From: G963676655 sp963676655
GTDB lineage: Bacteria > Verrucomicrobiota > Lentisphaeria > Victivallales > Victivallaceae
NCBI GenBank assembly: GCA_963676655.2
Contig: CAXXKX010000003.1
Coordinates: 3,906,001 to 3,970,000 of the forward strand
Length of the DNA stretch: 64,000 nt
Direction of reading: 5' to 3'
This document shows positions 1 to 13,692 of the stretch, one piece after another; the first letter of the stretch is position 1, and every line of letters starts with the position of its first letter. The translations under genes and the position numbers were made by a program. Under the pieces are notes generated by a model. The model ran no database searches. It was given only the letters and a program-made list of their open reading frames with translations, and had not been told where the DNA came from.

Positions 1-1263
1 ATCCCCGAAAAGGAACGCGGTTGAATGTTCATAGTTCCATACGTGGGTGCATGAACCGTGACAACAGCCGCCGCAGTCACATGCTCCTTCAAAGCCGTAA
101 AAACGGCCGTCCCTGCTGCGAAAACATGTTTCGGACCGGAGTGTGCTCAGATTGAACAGAGCTGCTTCCTTGACTGCGGCAGGCAGGTCGCTGGAACAGA
201 ATGACTCGACGAATTGCACCGTGGTTTTTTCGAGTTCCGGCAGTTGCGGAACAAGCTTTTGGGCCGCATCCATCGCGTCGGCATATTTAGTGCAATAATA
301 GTTGCCGATTACATCCTCCGGCTCGTCATGCGGAGTCCAACTGATGCGGTTCGGAAAATGCCAGGTCAGAAAAAAATTTATCTCCTTCCGGCTGCCGGGC
401 GGAAGTTCTATTTTCACGCAAAGGTTGGCCATCGGCAGTAAATCTCCCTCGCCTTCGGAATCGGCAACGTCGCCGCATTCCAGGAGTCGATCCCAGGATT
501 CCAGCCGGGTGGTGTTCCATATTTTGTTGACGATTCTGGTTGCTGTCGTTATTTCGCCCGGAGAGTCGGAGCAAAATGCGAATGACCCGTTTGAAATATC
601 CGTGGAGTCCAATCCCTTGACTGTTTGTTGAATGCCGCGCAAGTTGTTTGTTCTGAAAACTTCATTGATTGCTTCAGCCCCATCCGGGAGGGGCTCGTTC
701 AACGGCCGTCCGGCAAAATTGATCATTGAAGCGCAGATTGAGACGGACATTGCTTCTTCCGTCGGATTTTTGACCAGCCAGCGCATCACTGCTACCGGCA
801 GCCCGCTGTTTTCCGAGTCTGCCGGGATTAGCGGATTATAGGCTTGAAGTGTGACCCCGGGTGCGAAAGTCTCATCAAAATACTCCACTTGGGCCAGTGG
901 ATAGGCTGTATTGAACCGGCACTCCCGAAAGCGCGGCAATCCATTATTGGGGATCGGACAGCCGAAATGTCCCTCATATTCCTCCGGCAGTAATGGCCCC
1001 TCCAGCAATTTTGCGTTACGCTTTCCCGATGCCGTTTGATATTGCATTGTAAAGGAGGGGCAGAATATATGATTCCCCGGCCTGCTTGCAGGAATGAATT
1101 TTTTCGCCGGCTTGTTCATCAGTTCCCAGTCCACCAGGCCGCCGCGGCCGCTCAGCGAGATGGTCCCGGTTCCGATACCGCCTATTGGCATCGCGATTCT
1201 GCGCAAACATTCACCGGAGTAACTTTTTAATACCGGCCAGCCGTTCAGTTTTTGGTATTTCAT
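1..1263 (-). CDS. GH116 family glycosidase (GBA2-like), N-terminal part, cut by window edge
   Basis: Reading the minus strand from an ATG at 1263 gives 421 open codons that run off the left edge, so the catalytic C-terminus is outside. An AAGGGA ribosome site lies about 6 bases before the ATG. Residues 26-35 read PIGGIGTGTI, the glycine-rich signature near the N-terminus of GH116 / bile-acid beta-glucosidase (GBA2) proteins. Residues 403-412 read GSCTHVWNYE, the conserved motif at the border of the GBA2 N-terminal domain and the (alpha/alpha)6 catalytic barrel. The family hydrolyses beta-glucosides or beta-xylosides with retention. No signal peptide is visible, so a cytoplasmic enzyme is likely. 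It diverges from an AraC-type regulator that probably controls it. The family assignment is firm; the substrate cannot be told from this fragment. Confidence 0.9.
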   Translation of the reverse strand, partial: MKYQKLNGWPVLKSYSGECLRRIAMPIGGIGTGTISLSGRGGLVDWELMNKPAKKFIPASRPGNHIFCPSFTMQYQTASGKRNAKLLEGPLLPEEYEGHFGCPIPNNGLPRFRECRFNTAYPLAQVEYFDETFAPGVTLQAYNPLIPADSENSGLPVAVMRWLVKNPTEEAMSVSICASMINFAGRPLNEPLPDGAEAINEVFRTNNLRGIQQTVKGLDSTDISNGSFAFCSDSPGEITTATRIVNKIWNTTRLESWDRLLECGDVADSEGEGDLLPMANLCVKIELPPGSRKEINFFLTWHFPNRISWTPHDEPEDVIGNYYCTKYADAMDAAQKLVPQLPELEKTTVQFVESFCSSDLPAAVKEAALFNLSTLRSETCFRSRDGRFYGFEGACDCGGCCHGSCTHVWNYEHSTAFLFGD

Positions 1264-1321
1264 AATATTTCCCTTAAATTTAGTGATTTTAAATTCTTGC
1301 TTTTATAACTTTATGTTGTTC

Positions 1322-1350
1322 TTGTCAAAAATACATTAATATGTTATATT
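1322..1350 (+). promoter_or_regulatory. candidate sigma-70 promoter for the AraC-type gene
   Basis: TTGTCA (1322-1327) and TATATT (1345-1350) are separated by 17 bases and lie 58 bases before the AraC-type start. This 144-bp intergenic region is shared with the divergent GH116 gene and is AT-rich. The promoter is predicted from consensus only. Confidence 0.5.
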
Positions 1351-1407
1351 ATATATGTATTTTGAGTTTAAAACAATGTTATTTTACTGGAAATAGTTTG
1401 TACTTTT

Positions 1408-2241
1408 ATGGGATTTGAAGCATTTAAGCATAATGATGGTTTTATCAGGATAAGCAGGATGCTTAACCTGGTGATCAGTGTGCCGGCGGCGGGTCGCTTT
1501 TCCTGGAAAGGGCGCAATCGCTTGCCTGAAAACCGACTCTTTGTCGTTACCGGGCCGCGGCATCGGCAAGGCGGCATAATCATAAATCATTCTGATAATG
1601 GTAGCAAACATATTCTTGAAGCCGGTTACACCTATTTTATGCCTCGGGACCTGGATCTTGAATTCGAGTTTGCTCCCGGTTTTGAGCTGGGTGCATTTCA
1701 CTTTTCGCTGGAGTTGTTCAGCGGCTGGGATGTTTTTGCCGGATACCGGGAATGTCGCAGATTAAAAAGTCAACCTGACCTGTCACGGGAATTCATGACT
1801 TTAATGTATGCGGATGATATTCGTTTCGATCATGCTATTGGCCTGCACGGGATTTGCTTCCGGCTGATTGCGCCTTTTTGTCCGGAGGATATTGAAGATG
1901 TTCAAAAGGCTTATCTGCTGCGGGAGCGTTATGGTCGGATGCTTGAGTATATTCGTAACCATGCTGATGCGCGTACCGGGATTGAGGAACTTGCCGAAGT
2001 CGCGGCCATGAGTCGTGACCGTCTTTCCCGTTTATTCAGTCGTGATGCCGGAATTCCCTTGAAGAAATATTTGGAACGTGAATTGATTCGCCAGGCTTCG
2101 CATATTTTAATTTCCGGCAAAACAGTCCGGGAAGCAGCTGAAATGCTCAATTTCTCCAGTGAATATTATTTTTCCCGTTTTTTTCGTAAACACACCGGTT
2201 CGCCCCCGGCTCGCTATCGTAAAGAAGTCTTCCCAAGGTAA
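1408..2241 (+). CDS. AraC/XylS-family transcriptional regulator
   Basis: A 277-aa protein with the typical two-part AraC layout. Residues 1-165 form a beta-rich cupin-like sensing domain with no recognisable motif. Residues about 172-275 carry the double helix-turn-helix: a first helix pair around IEELAEVAAMSRDRLSRLF, and the second, most conserved part SSEYYFSRFFRKHTGSPPARYRK, which is the AraC signature. It is divergent from the GH116 glycosidase with only 144 bp between the starts. The usual inference is that it senses a sugar or glycoside and switches on that gene. The ligand is unknown. Confidence 0.88.
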   Translation: MGFEAFKHNDGFIRISRMLNLVISVPAAGRFSWKGRNRLPENRLFVVTGPRHRQGGIIINHSDNGSKHILEAGYTYFMPRDLDLEFEFAPGFELGAFHFSLELFSGWDVFAGYRECRRLKSQPDLSREFMTLMYADDIRFDHAIGLHGICFRLIAPFCPEDIEDVQKAYLLRERYGRMLEYIRNHADARTGIEELAEVAAMSRDRLSRLFSRDAGIPLKKYLERELIRQASHILISGKTVREAAEMLNFSSEYYFSRFFRKHTGSPPARYRKEVFPR

Positions 2242-2741
2242 TTCTTTTGCTAATTAATTCGGGGTATAGTGTGCGGAATGTAATTTTTAATATTCGTTAG
2301 TGTATCGTTAAAGTTGATTCATGCCGACTTTGTTTGTTTTGTTCAGATGTTTTTACTGATAAATACTTTGATAGTGTTCATTTTCTTGGCTTCTATTGCA
2401 ATATTCGAGTCGCAATTTACTTAAAACGGTGGTATATTATAAGTTCTCGAATATATGCATATGTTTTTGATATATTCAAAAAAGAAAATCATTACATAAT
2501 TGTAATTGTTACAAAAATGTAATACGAATTTGTAATATTTTTGTTTTTTGCTGGATCTTGTAAATATATATGGTTGATTATCAGGCGATTGTATAGGTGG
2601 TGAAAGTTCTGGCATGGAATCTGTTTTATGATAACAAAAATGTTTTATGTTGTTTTGGCGCTAGTGGTGTGGCTCTAAACGGCAGATAGAATTTAACAAG
2701 TAGTTTTATTTGATTTTATAACAACAAAAAAGGTGATTGGT
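2242..2741. other. 500-bp AT-rich intergenic region before gltB
   Basis: No supportable gene. The stretch is very AT-rich and contains an inverted repeat at 2500-2514 (listed separately) and a weak longer one (ACAAAAAT at 2511-2518 against ATTTTTGT at 2537-2544). The latter is followed by T residues and could act as a weak terminator for the AraC-type gene. The gltB promoter and control sites must lie here, but I could not pick one -35/-10 pair with confidence, and no good sigma-54 element was found. Confidence 0.5.
2500..2514. promoter_or_regulatory. operator-like palindrome TTGTAA-TTG-TTACAA upstream of gltB
   Basis: A perfect 6-bp inverted repeat with a 3-base spacer. Further TGTAAT half-sites follow at about 2518 and 2531. 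Such a dyad suits a dimeric repressor or activator of gltBD. The binding protein is unknown, and in AT-rich DNA a chance dyad is possible. Confidence 0.35.
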
Positions 2742-7289
<4,548 letters not shown>

Positions 7290-7314
7290 TAATAATTAAA
7301 TATAGAGGTGTATC

Positions 7315-8733
7315 ATGGGTAATCCCAGAGGTTTTCTCGATGTGGACCGGCAAGATCCCGGTTACCGTCCGAAGGAAGAACGCATCAAGGACTTCAAAGA
7401 GGTCGAAAAACGTTTGACTAAAGAAGAAGTGATGCAGCAGGCGTCCCGCTGTATGGACTGCGGTATTCCGTTTTGTCACGGCTGCGGCTGTACGCTCAGC
7501 AATATGATTCCTGAATTTAACGATTTGATTTATCAGAACCGGTGGCGCGAAGCGCTGGATATTCTGCTGATGACCAGTTCTTTTCCGGAATTTACCGGGC
7601 GCATTTGTCCGGCGCTCTGCGAAGCGTCCTGTACTCTCGGCATCAATTGCGAACCGGTCAGTATCCGTCAGATTGAATTGTCGTTGATCGAACGCGGTTT
7701 TAAAGAAGGCTGGATGCAGCCCCGGATTCCGGAAAAACGTACCGGCAAAATGGTTGCGGTAGTCGGTTCAGGTCCGGCCGGGCTTGCGGTTGCCGACGTT
7801 CTGAACCAGATGGGGCATCTTGTCACGGTTTTTGAACGTGATGAATATGCCGGCGGACTGCTCCGTTACGGTATTCCTGATTTTAAACTTGATAAAGGCA
7901 TTGTCCAGCGCCGGATTGAATTAATGGAAAAGGAAGGCATTAAATTTGAAACCAAGGTCAATATCGGAACTGATATTTCCGGAGATTACCTGGTCAAGAA
8001 GTTTGATGCCGTCTGCCTGACGGTTGGGTCCAAAGTTCCGCGCGATTTGCCTATTCCCGGACGCGGTCTGGATGGTATTCATTTTGCAATGGATTTCCTG
8101 CACCAGCAGAACCGTCAGGTTTCCGGCGAAGGTGTACCTGAAACTGAAATTTCGGCTGAAGGCAAAAAAGTCGTCGTTATCGGCGGCGGTGATACCGGCA
8201 GCGACTGTGTCGGTACTTCTATTCGCCAGGGTGCGGCAAGTGTGACTCAGATCGAGATCATGCCGGAGCCGCCGGAATCGCGCTGTGAGTCTACTCCATG
8301 GCCGCAGTGGCCGTATCAGAAACGTACCTCAAGCAGTCATAAAGAAGGTTGTGAACGTCTTTGGAACATCATGAGTAAGCAATTCAAAGGCGAAGGCCAG
8401 GTTGCCGCGATTGATGCGGTCAAAGTTGAATGGGAAATGAACGGAGCACGGCCGGTCAAGCCGGTTCCGGTTCCTGGATCTGAATTCACTATTGAAGCCG
8501 ACCTTGTTTTGTTGGCAATGGGATTCACCGGGGTTGAGCCGACCGGAATGGTTGAACAACTTGAACTTAAACTTGGACCTCGCGGCGGCATTGAAACCGA
8601 CGACAAAGGTATGACTTCCGTCAATGGTGTATTTGCCGCCGGTGACAGTGTTGTCGGACCGTCATTGGTAGTTCGGGCCATGGAAGCCGGGCGAAAACTG
8701 GCAGCCGACATCAATGAGTGGTTGATGGTCTAA
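7315..8733 (+). CDS. gltD: glutamate synthase, small (beta) subunit
   Basis: Passes electrons from NAD(P)H through FAD and iron-sulphur clusters to GltB. It is 472 aa, the usual length. The N-terminal cysteines for the 4Fe-4S clusters are visible (CMDCGIPFCHGCGC and, further on, CPALCEASCTLGINC). A first dinucleotide fold (VVGSGPAGLAVADVL, about residues 143-160) binds FAD and a second (VIGGGDTGSDCVGT, about 286-300) binds NAD(P)H. The C-terminal ATG motif region reads GVFAAGDSVVGPSLVVRAM. The ATG at 7315 has AGAGGTG 4-10 bases upstream. It is the second gene of the gltBD operon and is followed by a strong terminator. Confidence 0.97.
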   Translation: MGNPRGFLDVDRQDPGYRPKEERIKDFKEVEKRLTKEEVMQQASRCMDCGIPFCHGCGCTLSNMIPEFNDLIYQNRWREALDILLMTSSFPEFTGRICPALCEASCTLGINCEPVSIRQIELSLIERGFKEGWMQPRIPEKRTGKMVAVVGSGPAGLAVADVLNQMGHLVTVFERDEYAGGLLRYGIPDFKLDKGIVQRRIELMEKEGIKFETKVNIGTDISGDYLVKKFDAVCLTVGSKVPRDLPIPGRGLDGIHFAMDFLHQQNRQVSGEGVPETEISAEGKKVVVIGGGDTGSDCVGTSIRQGAASVTQIEIMPEPPESRCESTPWPQWPYQKRTSSSHKEGCERLWNIMSKQFKGEGQVAAIDAVKVEWEMNGARPVKPVPVPGSEFTIEADLVLLAMGFTGVEPTGMVEQLELKLGPRGGIETDDKGMTSVNGVFAAGDSVVGPSLVVRAMEAGRKLAADINEWLMV

Positions 8734-8755
8734 ACTTTTTCTTTTTGAATAACTC

Positions 8756-8797
8756 AACAACCCGATATGGTTAATACCGTATCGGGTTGTTTTTTTG
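8756..8797 (+). terminator. Rho-independent terminator after gltD
   Basis: AACAACCCGATATGG (8756-8770) pairs with CCGTATCGGGTTGTT (8777-8791) with a single G-T pair, leaving a 6-base loop. A run of T residues follows. It closes the gltBD operon. Confidence 0.92.
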
Positions 8798-8917
8798 TAG
8801 AATAATATTTGATATTATATCAGTATGTGCTTTGTTTTTATTACGTAAATATTTGTATATAAACTTTTTGTGGAAGTTGTGGTGCGACTGTTTTTAGGTG
8901 GCTGTCGTATAAAGTTA

Positions 8918-10927
8918 TCAGGCTTTTAATGACGATTCAGGACGGTAAAGGTAGAGTTTCGGGATCAGGTATTTAAGTACCGCAGCGGTTGGAATCGCAA
9001 AGATCATTCCGGCGATACCGGCAAAATAACCGCCCATCAATACCACGATAATCGTTTCAAGTCTGGTCAGGCCCAGTGCGCTGCCGACGATTTTCGGATA
9101 TAAGATCAACTGTTCAACAACGCCATACATGATAGCGTAGGCCAGCAGTACCAGCAGAATCGTAGTCATGGAACTGCCGCTTGCTAAACAAACCAGCAAG
9201 GTTAAGGCAACGCTGCAAACTGGTCCGATCAACGGCAGCAGTAAAGTCGCACCGGCAATCGCGCCGAGCAGAACGCCGTATCGGACATTCAACAGGATAA
9301 AGACGGTAATAAAATAAAACTCCTCAATCAGAATGATCGACAGGTAACCGCGCAGCCATACCTTGAGTTTACGAATAATTTCGCCGAGAATCATTGCCGC
9401 TTCGCTGACGGCGTGATCGCTGATATCCGGCAGCCACGGACTTTTTAAAATCGCTCCAACCACATAATTTGTCGCGTCTTCGCCCGTGTCCTGATTGCCG
9501 CTGAATTTTGCCATGTGACTGAGGATCAACGAGAAAAAGAATATTGTCATCAGCAGATTGAAAATGAAGGTTACCATGAAACTGACAAACCCGGCGGTGA
9601 ATGAAAATACGCCGCCGCTGCGTTTCAGCAGGAATTCTCCAACGGCTTTTTGTGCTTTAGGGTCTTTCAGGAACTTTTCTGTATGGTCGACCGCCATCTT
9701 AACATAATGGTTGCCCATAATGCCCGGTTTCCATTTTTCCAGCCGCTTTTCGGCTTCATCAAGTAATTGGTCCAGCTTACTTTCACCGCGTTTGCTTTTA
9801 TTTTCAGTATTGGGAATTGCTTCGGTATTCTGGTCGGCAGAGTCAGTAACGTTTTTTTCCTGGACTGTATTTTTAACATCAGTTTTGGACTTTTCGGAAT
9901 CTTTTTCAGATGTGCTTTCTTTTTTGGCAATTGTAACAACGGTTTTTTTAGATTCCGGTTTACGTTCAATCGTCAAGACTGTTTTGCCGGGAACCGTTTC
10001 TGATTTTTCTTCAGTCAGGGTAATTTTCTCGCCTTCTTCCTCACCCCGTAATTCTTTGAGCATAGAGCTGCTGAACCCGAAAGCGTATGAGGCGGAAAAA
10101 TGAGATAACAGCATGATGACAACGAAAATGACGACGACAACGGTTGAAATTGTCGCGGTCACCGCCCGGGCCCGGTTGGCCGCGAGCAGCAACTCGGCTT
10201 TTTCTTCTTCCGTGGCGGCCGGCACGTCCTTGAAACGGATCATTGAACGTCCGAAGCTGATTATTGCCTCGAAAAAGGCAAATATTTTGCGGCAAAAAAC
10301 ATTACGCTGGAATAAGCGTTCATAGAATTTCTCCAACGGAAGGCAGATATAAGCCAGGATGAGGCCGAAAAATACTGAAACAACCACTGTCGCGGTCAGA
10401 ACGAAAACCGCCAATACCGCCAAGGCCGCTAAAATACCTGCTCCCGAGCGTAACAGCGAATTACGCTTTTCTCGGGCAGCTTCGGCATTTTCAACCTCCT
10501 CCAGCAAACGCTCGCAACTGAAATTGAACGCGGTCGCAACTTTTGCCAGCAAAGAGCGTTCCTTATCGGTGGTAACCCCGTCACAGCAGGAAAGTTCAAC
10601 CAGGATTTGCAGTAGTTTGTGTTTATTTTCATCTGGTAGATTCGCCAAAGTTTCCAGGGCGGAGGAAATATCGATTGCATGTTTACTGTTGAGCTGTTTC
10701 AGGCAATATTCAATCTGTTTTGCGGTACAGCAATCGGCCAGGATGCGGCGGATGTCTTCGGCTGCGGCTTCACCATGCATATCTCCAGCCTTGAGCATGG
10801 CGCAGATCAGGATCAGGGCGGCGTCGCCGTCATTTTCATCTGCAAACAAGCCCATTACCTGTTGTATTTGAGCATCCATGACTTGCCCGAATTTTGTCAA
10901 CAATCCTGTATTAAGATCATGTGCCAC
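8918..10927 (-). CDS. TerB-like domain fused to an AI-2E-type permease
   Basis: A 669-aa membrane protein. Residues about 90-150 (LLQILVELSCCDGVTTDKER and following) look like a TerB/tellurite-resistance-type helical domain. Two hydrophobic blocks follow (about 161-195 and 255-280). A long, highly charged Lys/Glu/Ser/Thr-rich linker spans about 291-400. From about 440 to the end, several membrane segments match the AI-2E transporter family (PF01594), including the conserved tail pattern GLTRLETIIVVLMGGYFAGI. Family members export small molecules, or in some cases act as Na+/H+ antiporters. Ordinary members are about 350 aa, so the N-terminal fusion and the roughly 160-residue insertion are unusual. 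The gene is divergent from an AraC regulator. Family call good; substrate unknown. Confidence 0.82.
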   Translation of the reverse strand: MAHDLNTGLLTKFGQVMDAQIQQVMGLFADENDGDAALILICAMLKAGDMHGEAAAEDIRRILADCCTAKQIEYCLKQLNSKHAIDISSALETLANLPDENKHKLLQILVELSCCDGVTTDKERSLLAKVATAFNFSCERLLEEVENAEAAREKRNSLLRSGAGILAALAVLAVFVLTATVVVSVFFGLILAYICLPLEKFYERLFQRNVFCRKIFAFFEAIISFGRSMIRFKDVPAATEEEKAELLLAANRARAVTATISTVVVVIFVVIMLLSHFSASYAFGFSSSMLKELRGEEEGEKITLTEEKSETVPGKTVLTIERKPESKKTVVTIAKKESTSEKDSEKSKTDVKNTVQEKNVTDSADQNTEAIPNTENKSKRGESKLDQLLDEAEKRLEKWKPGIMGNHYVKMAVDHTEKFLKDPKAQKAVGEFLLKRSGGVFSFTAGFVSFMVTFIFNLLMTIFFFSLILSHMAKFSGNQDTGEDATNYVVGAILKSPWLPDISDHAVSEAAMILGEIIRKLKVWLRGYLSIILIEEFYFITVFILLNVRYGVLLGAIAGATLLLPLIGPVCSVALTLLVCLASGSSMTTILLVLLAYAIMYGVVEQLILYPKIVGSALGLTRLETIIVVLMGGYFAGIAGMIFAIPTAAVLKYLIPKLYLYRPESSLKA

Positions 10928-11063
10928 AGTCTGAGATCCTCCATTTGTTTAAACATTGCTCAATATAACTTATTCATGGATAAATTACAAATCAATTATG
11001 GCTGAATGAATAGAATTACTGTATAATGAGTTGCTGGTGCAAGATGTCAAGCTTGAAATTTGG

Positions 11064-11091
11064 TTGAAATATTGTTTTTTTGCATTATATT
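11064..11091 (+). promoter_or_regulatory. candidate sigma-70 promoter for the second AraC-type gene
   Basis: TTGAAA (11064-11069) and TATATT (11086-11091) with a 16-base spacer, 36 bases before the start codon at 11128. Confidence 0.5.
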
Positions 11092-11127
11092 AATATTTAA
11101 AGGCAAAATTGAGAAGGGTTTATTGTA

Positions 11128-12057
11128 ATGATCGGTACCGAATTACAGCGCAACAATTATGTGGATGCGGCAACCGGAGCGAATATATCGTTCCACTCGA
11201 TCCATTGGAATCGGGGAAGCAAACAATCGTCGATTCCAACCGGCGGGAATCTGGTTTTCCATACGATTCCGGTTAAAGGAACGCGTCAGCACACCCATGA
11301 GTTTGCCGAGGTAATCCTGATTCTCAGCGGCAGTATCCGGCACGTGGTCAATGGCGAGCCGCGCAAACTTCATGCCGGTAACCTGGTTTTCATTCGACCC
11401 TCCGATGTTCACTGTTTTCAACCGATCGATCGTACCCCCTGTGAACTGGTAAATTTCGCTTTCTCTCTGGAATTGCTGCTCAGCCTGAGTAAATATGTTG
11501 AGAACGACTCATTTATGCATCGTTTCACCGCGCCTGTATTGCCGCCGAGTTTTGAGCTTTCGCGGGCGGAGGCCGATGAAATGGGCAGCCAATTACTACG
11601 CTTGAACAGCGGCGGACTGGAGCCGATCAGTGTGACCAAGATCAAGATTAAGATTATTCTGGCTGACTTGTTTACAAAATTTTTTCTCGAAGAAACCTAT
11701 ATTCTTCAGGAACAGCAAATTCCCGACTGGCTCGAGGAGTTGTGTATTGAAATGCAGCATCCGGAAAATTTCATTAAAGGACTTAAACGGATGCAAAAGA
11801 TTTCCTGTTGTACTCCTGAACATCTATGCAAGTCATTCCGGAAGTACCTGAACCGCACTCCAACGGAATTTATAAATGAATTGCGTATCAATTACGCGGC
11901 CCGGCAACTGATCGAGTCGCGCGACGAGATAATGGGGATAGCCATAGATTTGAACTTCAAGAGCCTCAGCCGCTTTTATCATCTGTTTAAAAAGTACTAT
12001 GGTGTGTCTCCAGCTAAATACCGGCGTCAGTCCAGACAGAAAAATAAAGTATTTTGA
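11128..12057 (+). CDS. AraC-family regulator with cupin sensor domain
   Basis: A 309-aa protein. Residues about 40-115 form an AraC-type cupin: TRQHTHEFAEVILILSGS contains the usual metal-like His/Glu face, and the RPSDVHCFQP strand completes the barrel. Residues about 205-300 contain the two helix-turn-helix units and end in the signature IAIDLNFKSLSRFYHLFKKY followed by GVSPAKYRR. GAGAAGGG lies about 10 bases upstream of ATG 11128. It is divergent from the TerB/AI-2E-like gene and convergent with murE. The sensed ligand, probably a sugar, is not known. Confidence 0.88.
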   Translation: MIGTELQRNNYVDAATGANISFHSIHWNRGSKQSSIPTGGNLVFHTIPVKGTRQHTHEFAEVILILSGSIRHVVNGEPRKLHAGNLVFIRPSDVHCFQPIDRTPCELVNFAFSLELLLSLSKYVENDSFMHRFTAPVLPPSFELSRAEADEMGSQLLRLNSGGLEPISVTKIKIKIILADLFTKFFLEETYILQEQQIPDWLEELCIEMQHPENFIKGLKRMQKISCCTPEHLCKSFRKYLNRTPTEFINELRINYAARQLIESRDEIMGIAIDLNFKSLSRFYHLFKKYYGVSPAKYRRQSRQKNKVF

Positions 12058-12079
12058 GTAATTATACTAATTTCGACGT

Positions 12080-13528
12080 TTAAACTTGTGACTGAACGAT
12101 CTGCCGGTCGTCGAAATCATGTTTGACTCCGTTAATCTCCTGATAGGTTTCATGTCCCTTTCCGGCGATTAAAACAATGTCTTCAGGTCCGGCAATCTCC
12201 AGGGCGGAAATGATGGCTTTTCGGCGGTCCGGTTCAACGATAAACCGGGTATTTTCAGGAATTCCACTGCATATATCGGCAATGATGGCATCTGGATTTT
12301 CGGTGCGGGGATTGTCGCTTGTTACGACAACGGTATCGGAAAATTCCGCTGCCGCCCGGGCCATCCGGGGGCGCTTGGTCTTATCGCGATCTCCACCGCA
12401 ACCGAAAACCGTGATTAAATTTCCGGTAGTCAATTGACGCAGTACTTTCAGAACATTGCGCAGCGCATCGTCAGTATGGGCGTAATCAATAAAAACGGCG
12501 GCTCCGTTCGTAAGAATGAATTTTTCGAGCCGTCCCGGTACTTTGAAATTACCGTCCAACGCGTTGACGATAAGTTCCGGCTGGATTCCGATACTCAACG
12601 CGGTGCCGGCTGCTGCGGCAAAATTGGCCACATTATGGGTGCCGATCAGCGCCAGTTCGCCGGTATACCAGCGTCCCGCGATTTCCAGCGTCCAGAGTGT
12701 CCGGTCCCGCCGGGTTTCAAGGTCGACAATACGACAATCAGCGGTTGGGGCGGTACCGAAGCCAAGGAGGCTCTTATTCGGTAGTTCTTCTATCAGGCGT
12801 TGTCCGGCGGCATCGTCCAGATTGACTACCATCGTGCCGGTTAGATAGTTGGAGAACAGTATTTTTTTTGCCTGATAATAATCCTCCATCGTTTTATGGT
12901 AGTCCAGATGATCCCCGGTCAGGTTGGTGAATACCGCGGTTTTTACCGGTGCTTTACCCAGACGATGCTGGACCAGACCATGGCTCGAAGCTTCCATGAC
13001 GACATGGGAACAGCCGTTATCGGCCGCTTCCCGCAGCATGCGCTGAAGATCACCCGGCATCGGTGTGGTGCGGTCGGCATCAACGACGCCTTGTCCCAGA
13101 TCGTATTGCACGGTTGAGATCAAGCCGCATTTCAGTCCGGATTTGGTCAGAATTTCCCGTAACATAAAGGCGGTGGTTGTTTTACCGTTGGTGCCGGTGA
13201 TGGCGATTATATCGAGTTCATTTCCCGGAAAATCATAGAAGCATTCCCAGAGCAGGGCATTGGCGGCGTAGGCGTCAGGAACAATTATCTTTGCCACGTT
13301 TTCCGGAACTTCGCAGTCGGCGTTGGAGCATACCACCGCCACCGCGCCGGCGCTGATTGCCTGCGGGATGTAGTTGTGTCCGTCCACGACTTCACCCGGA
13401 ATGGCGCAGAAGATGAATCCAGGTTTAACCAGACGGGAGTCATCGGCGATCCCGGACACAAGCGGATTCAGTCCGCCGTTATATTGAAAATCGCCCAGAT
13501 GGGCCAGATATTTGCTTAATGTTTTCAT
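12080..13528 (-). CDS. murE: UDP-MurNAc-L-Ala-D-Glu:meso-diaminopimelate ligase
   Basis: Cytoplasmic Mur ligase that adds the third peptide residue to the peptidoglycan precursor, using ATP. It is 482 aa with the three Mur domains. The P-loop TGTNGKTT is at 111-118, the carbamylated lysine is in the QAKK stretch around 221-222, and DNPR at 405-408 is the motif that selects meso-diaminopimelate over lysine. GKGHETYQ near the C-terminus is also conserved. It stands alone rather than in a dcw cluster. It is divergent from dapL, whose product leads to its substrate, so the two may share control from the 164-bp region between them. Confidence 0.95.
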   Translation of the reverse strand: MKTLSKYLAHLGDFQYNGGLNPLVSGIADDSRLVKPGFIFCAIPGEVVDGHNYIPQAISAGAVAVVCSNADCEVPENVAKIIVPDAYAANALLWECFYDFPGNELDIIAITGTNGKTTTAFMLREILTKSGLKCGLISTVQYDLGQGVVDADRTTPMPGDLQRMLREAADNGCSHVVMEASSHGLVQHRLGKAPVKTAVFTNLTGDHLDYHKTMEDYYQAKKILFSNYLTGTMVVNLDDAAGQRLIEELPNKSLLGFGTAPTADCRIVDLETRRDRTLWTLEIAGRWYTGELALIGTHNVANFAAAAGTALSIGIQPELIVNALDGNFKVPGRLEKFILTNGAAVFIDYAHTDDALRNVLKVLRQLTTGNLITVFGCGGDRDKTKRPRMARAAAEFSDTVVVTSDNPRTENPDAIIADICSGIPENTRFIVEPDRRKAIISALEIAGPEDIVLIAGKGHETYQEINGVKHDFDDRQIVQSQV

Positions 13529-13598
13529 ACTTTTAAGACATTAACGTTGCAAGAGTAAAATTCAAACGCGGAAACCGGCTTTCACATCATTAAATTGT

Positions 13599-13627
13599 TT
13601 GAAACATCTTTAAATCAATGGTATATT
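13599..13627 (+). promoter_or_regulatory. sigma-70 promoter for dapL
   Basis: TTGAAA (13599-13604), 17-base spacer, TATATT (13622-13627), 65 bases before the dapL start. Close to consensus in both boxes and spacing. Confidence 0.6.
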
Positions 13628-13692
13628 AGCGATTCACTAATGATGAAAAATTATTTTTCTGTAAATTCTCAATATTAAAAAAGGAAAAAATC

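Noticed and set aside
302..631. Plus-strand frames of 60-110 aa between 214 and 841
   Set aside because: All are antisense to the GH116 fragment, which has clear family motifs.
2660..2700. Sigma-54 promoter before gltB (TGGCTC...GGCA)
   Set aside because: The GG and GC pairs are one base off the required spacing, and TGGCAT at about 2612 lacks the downstream GC.
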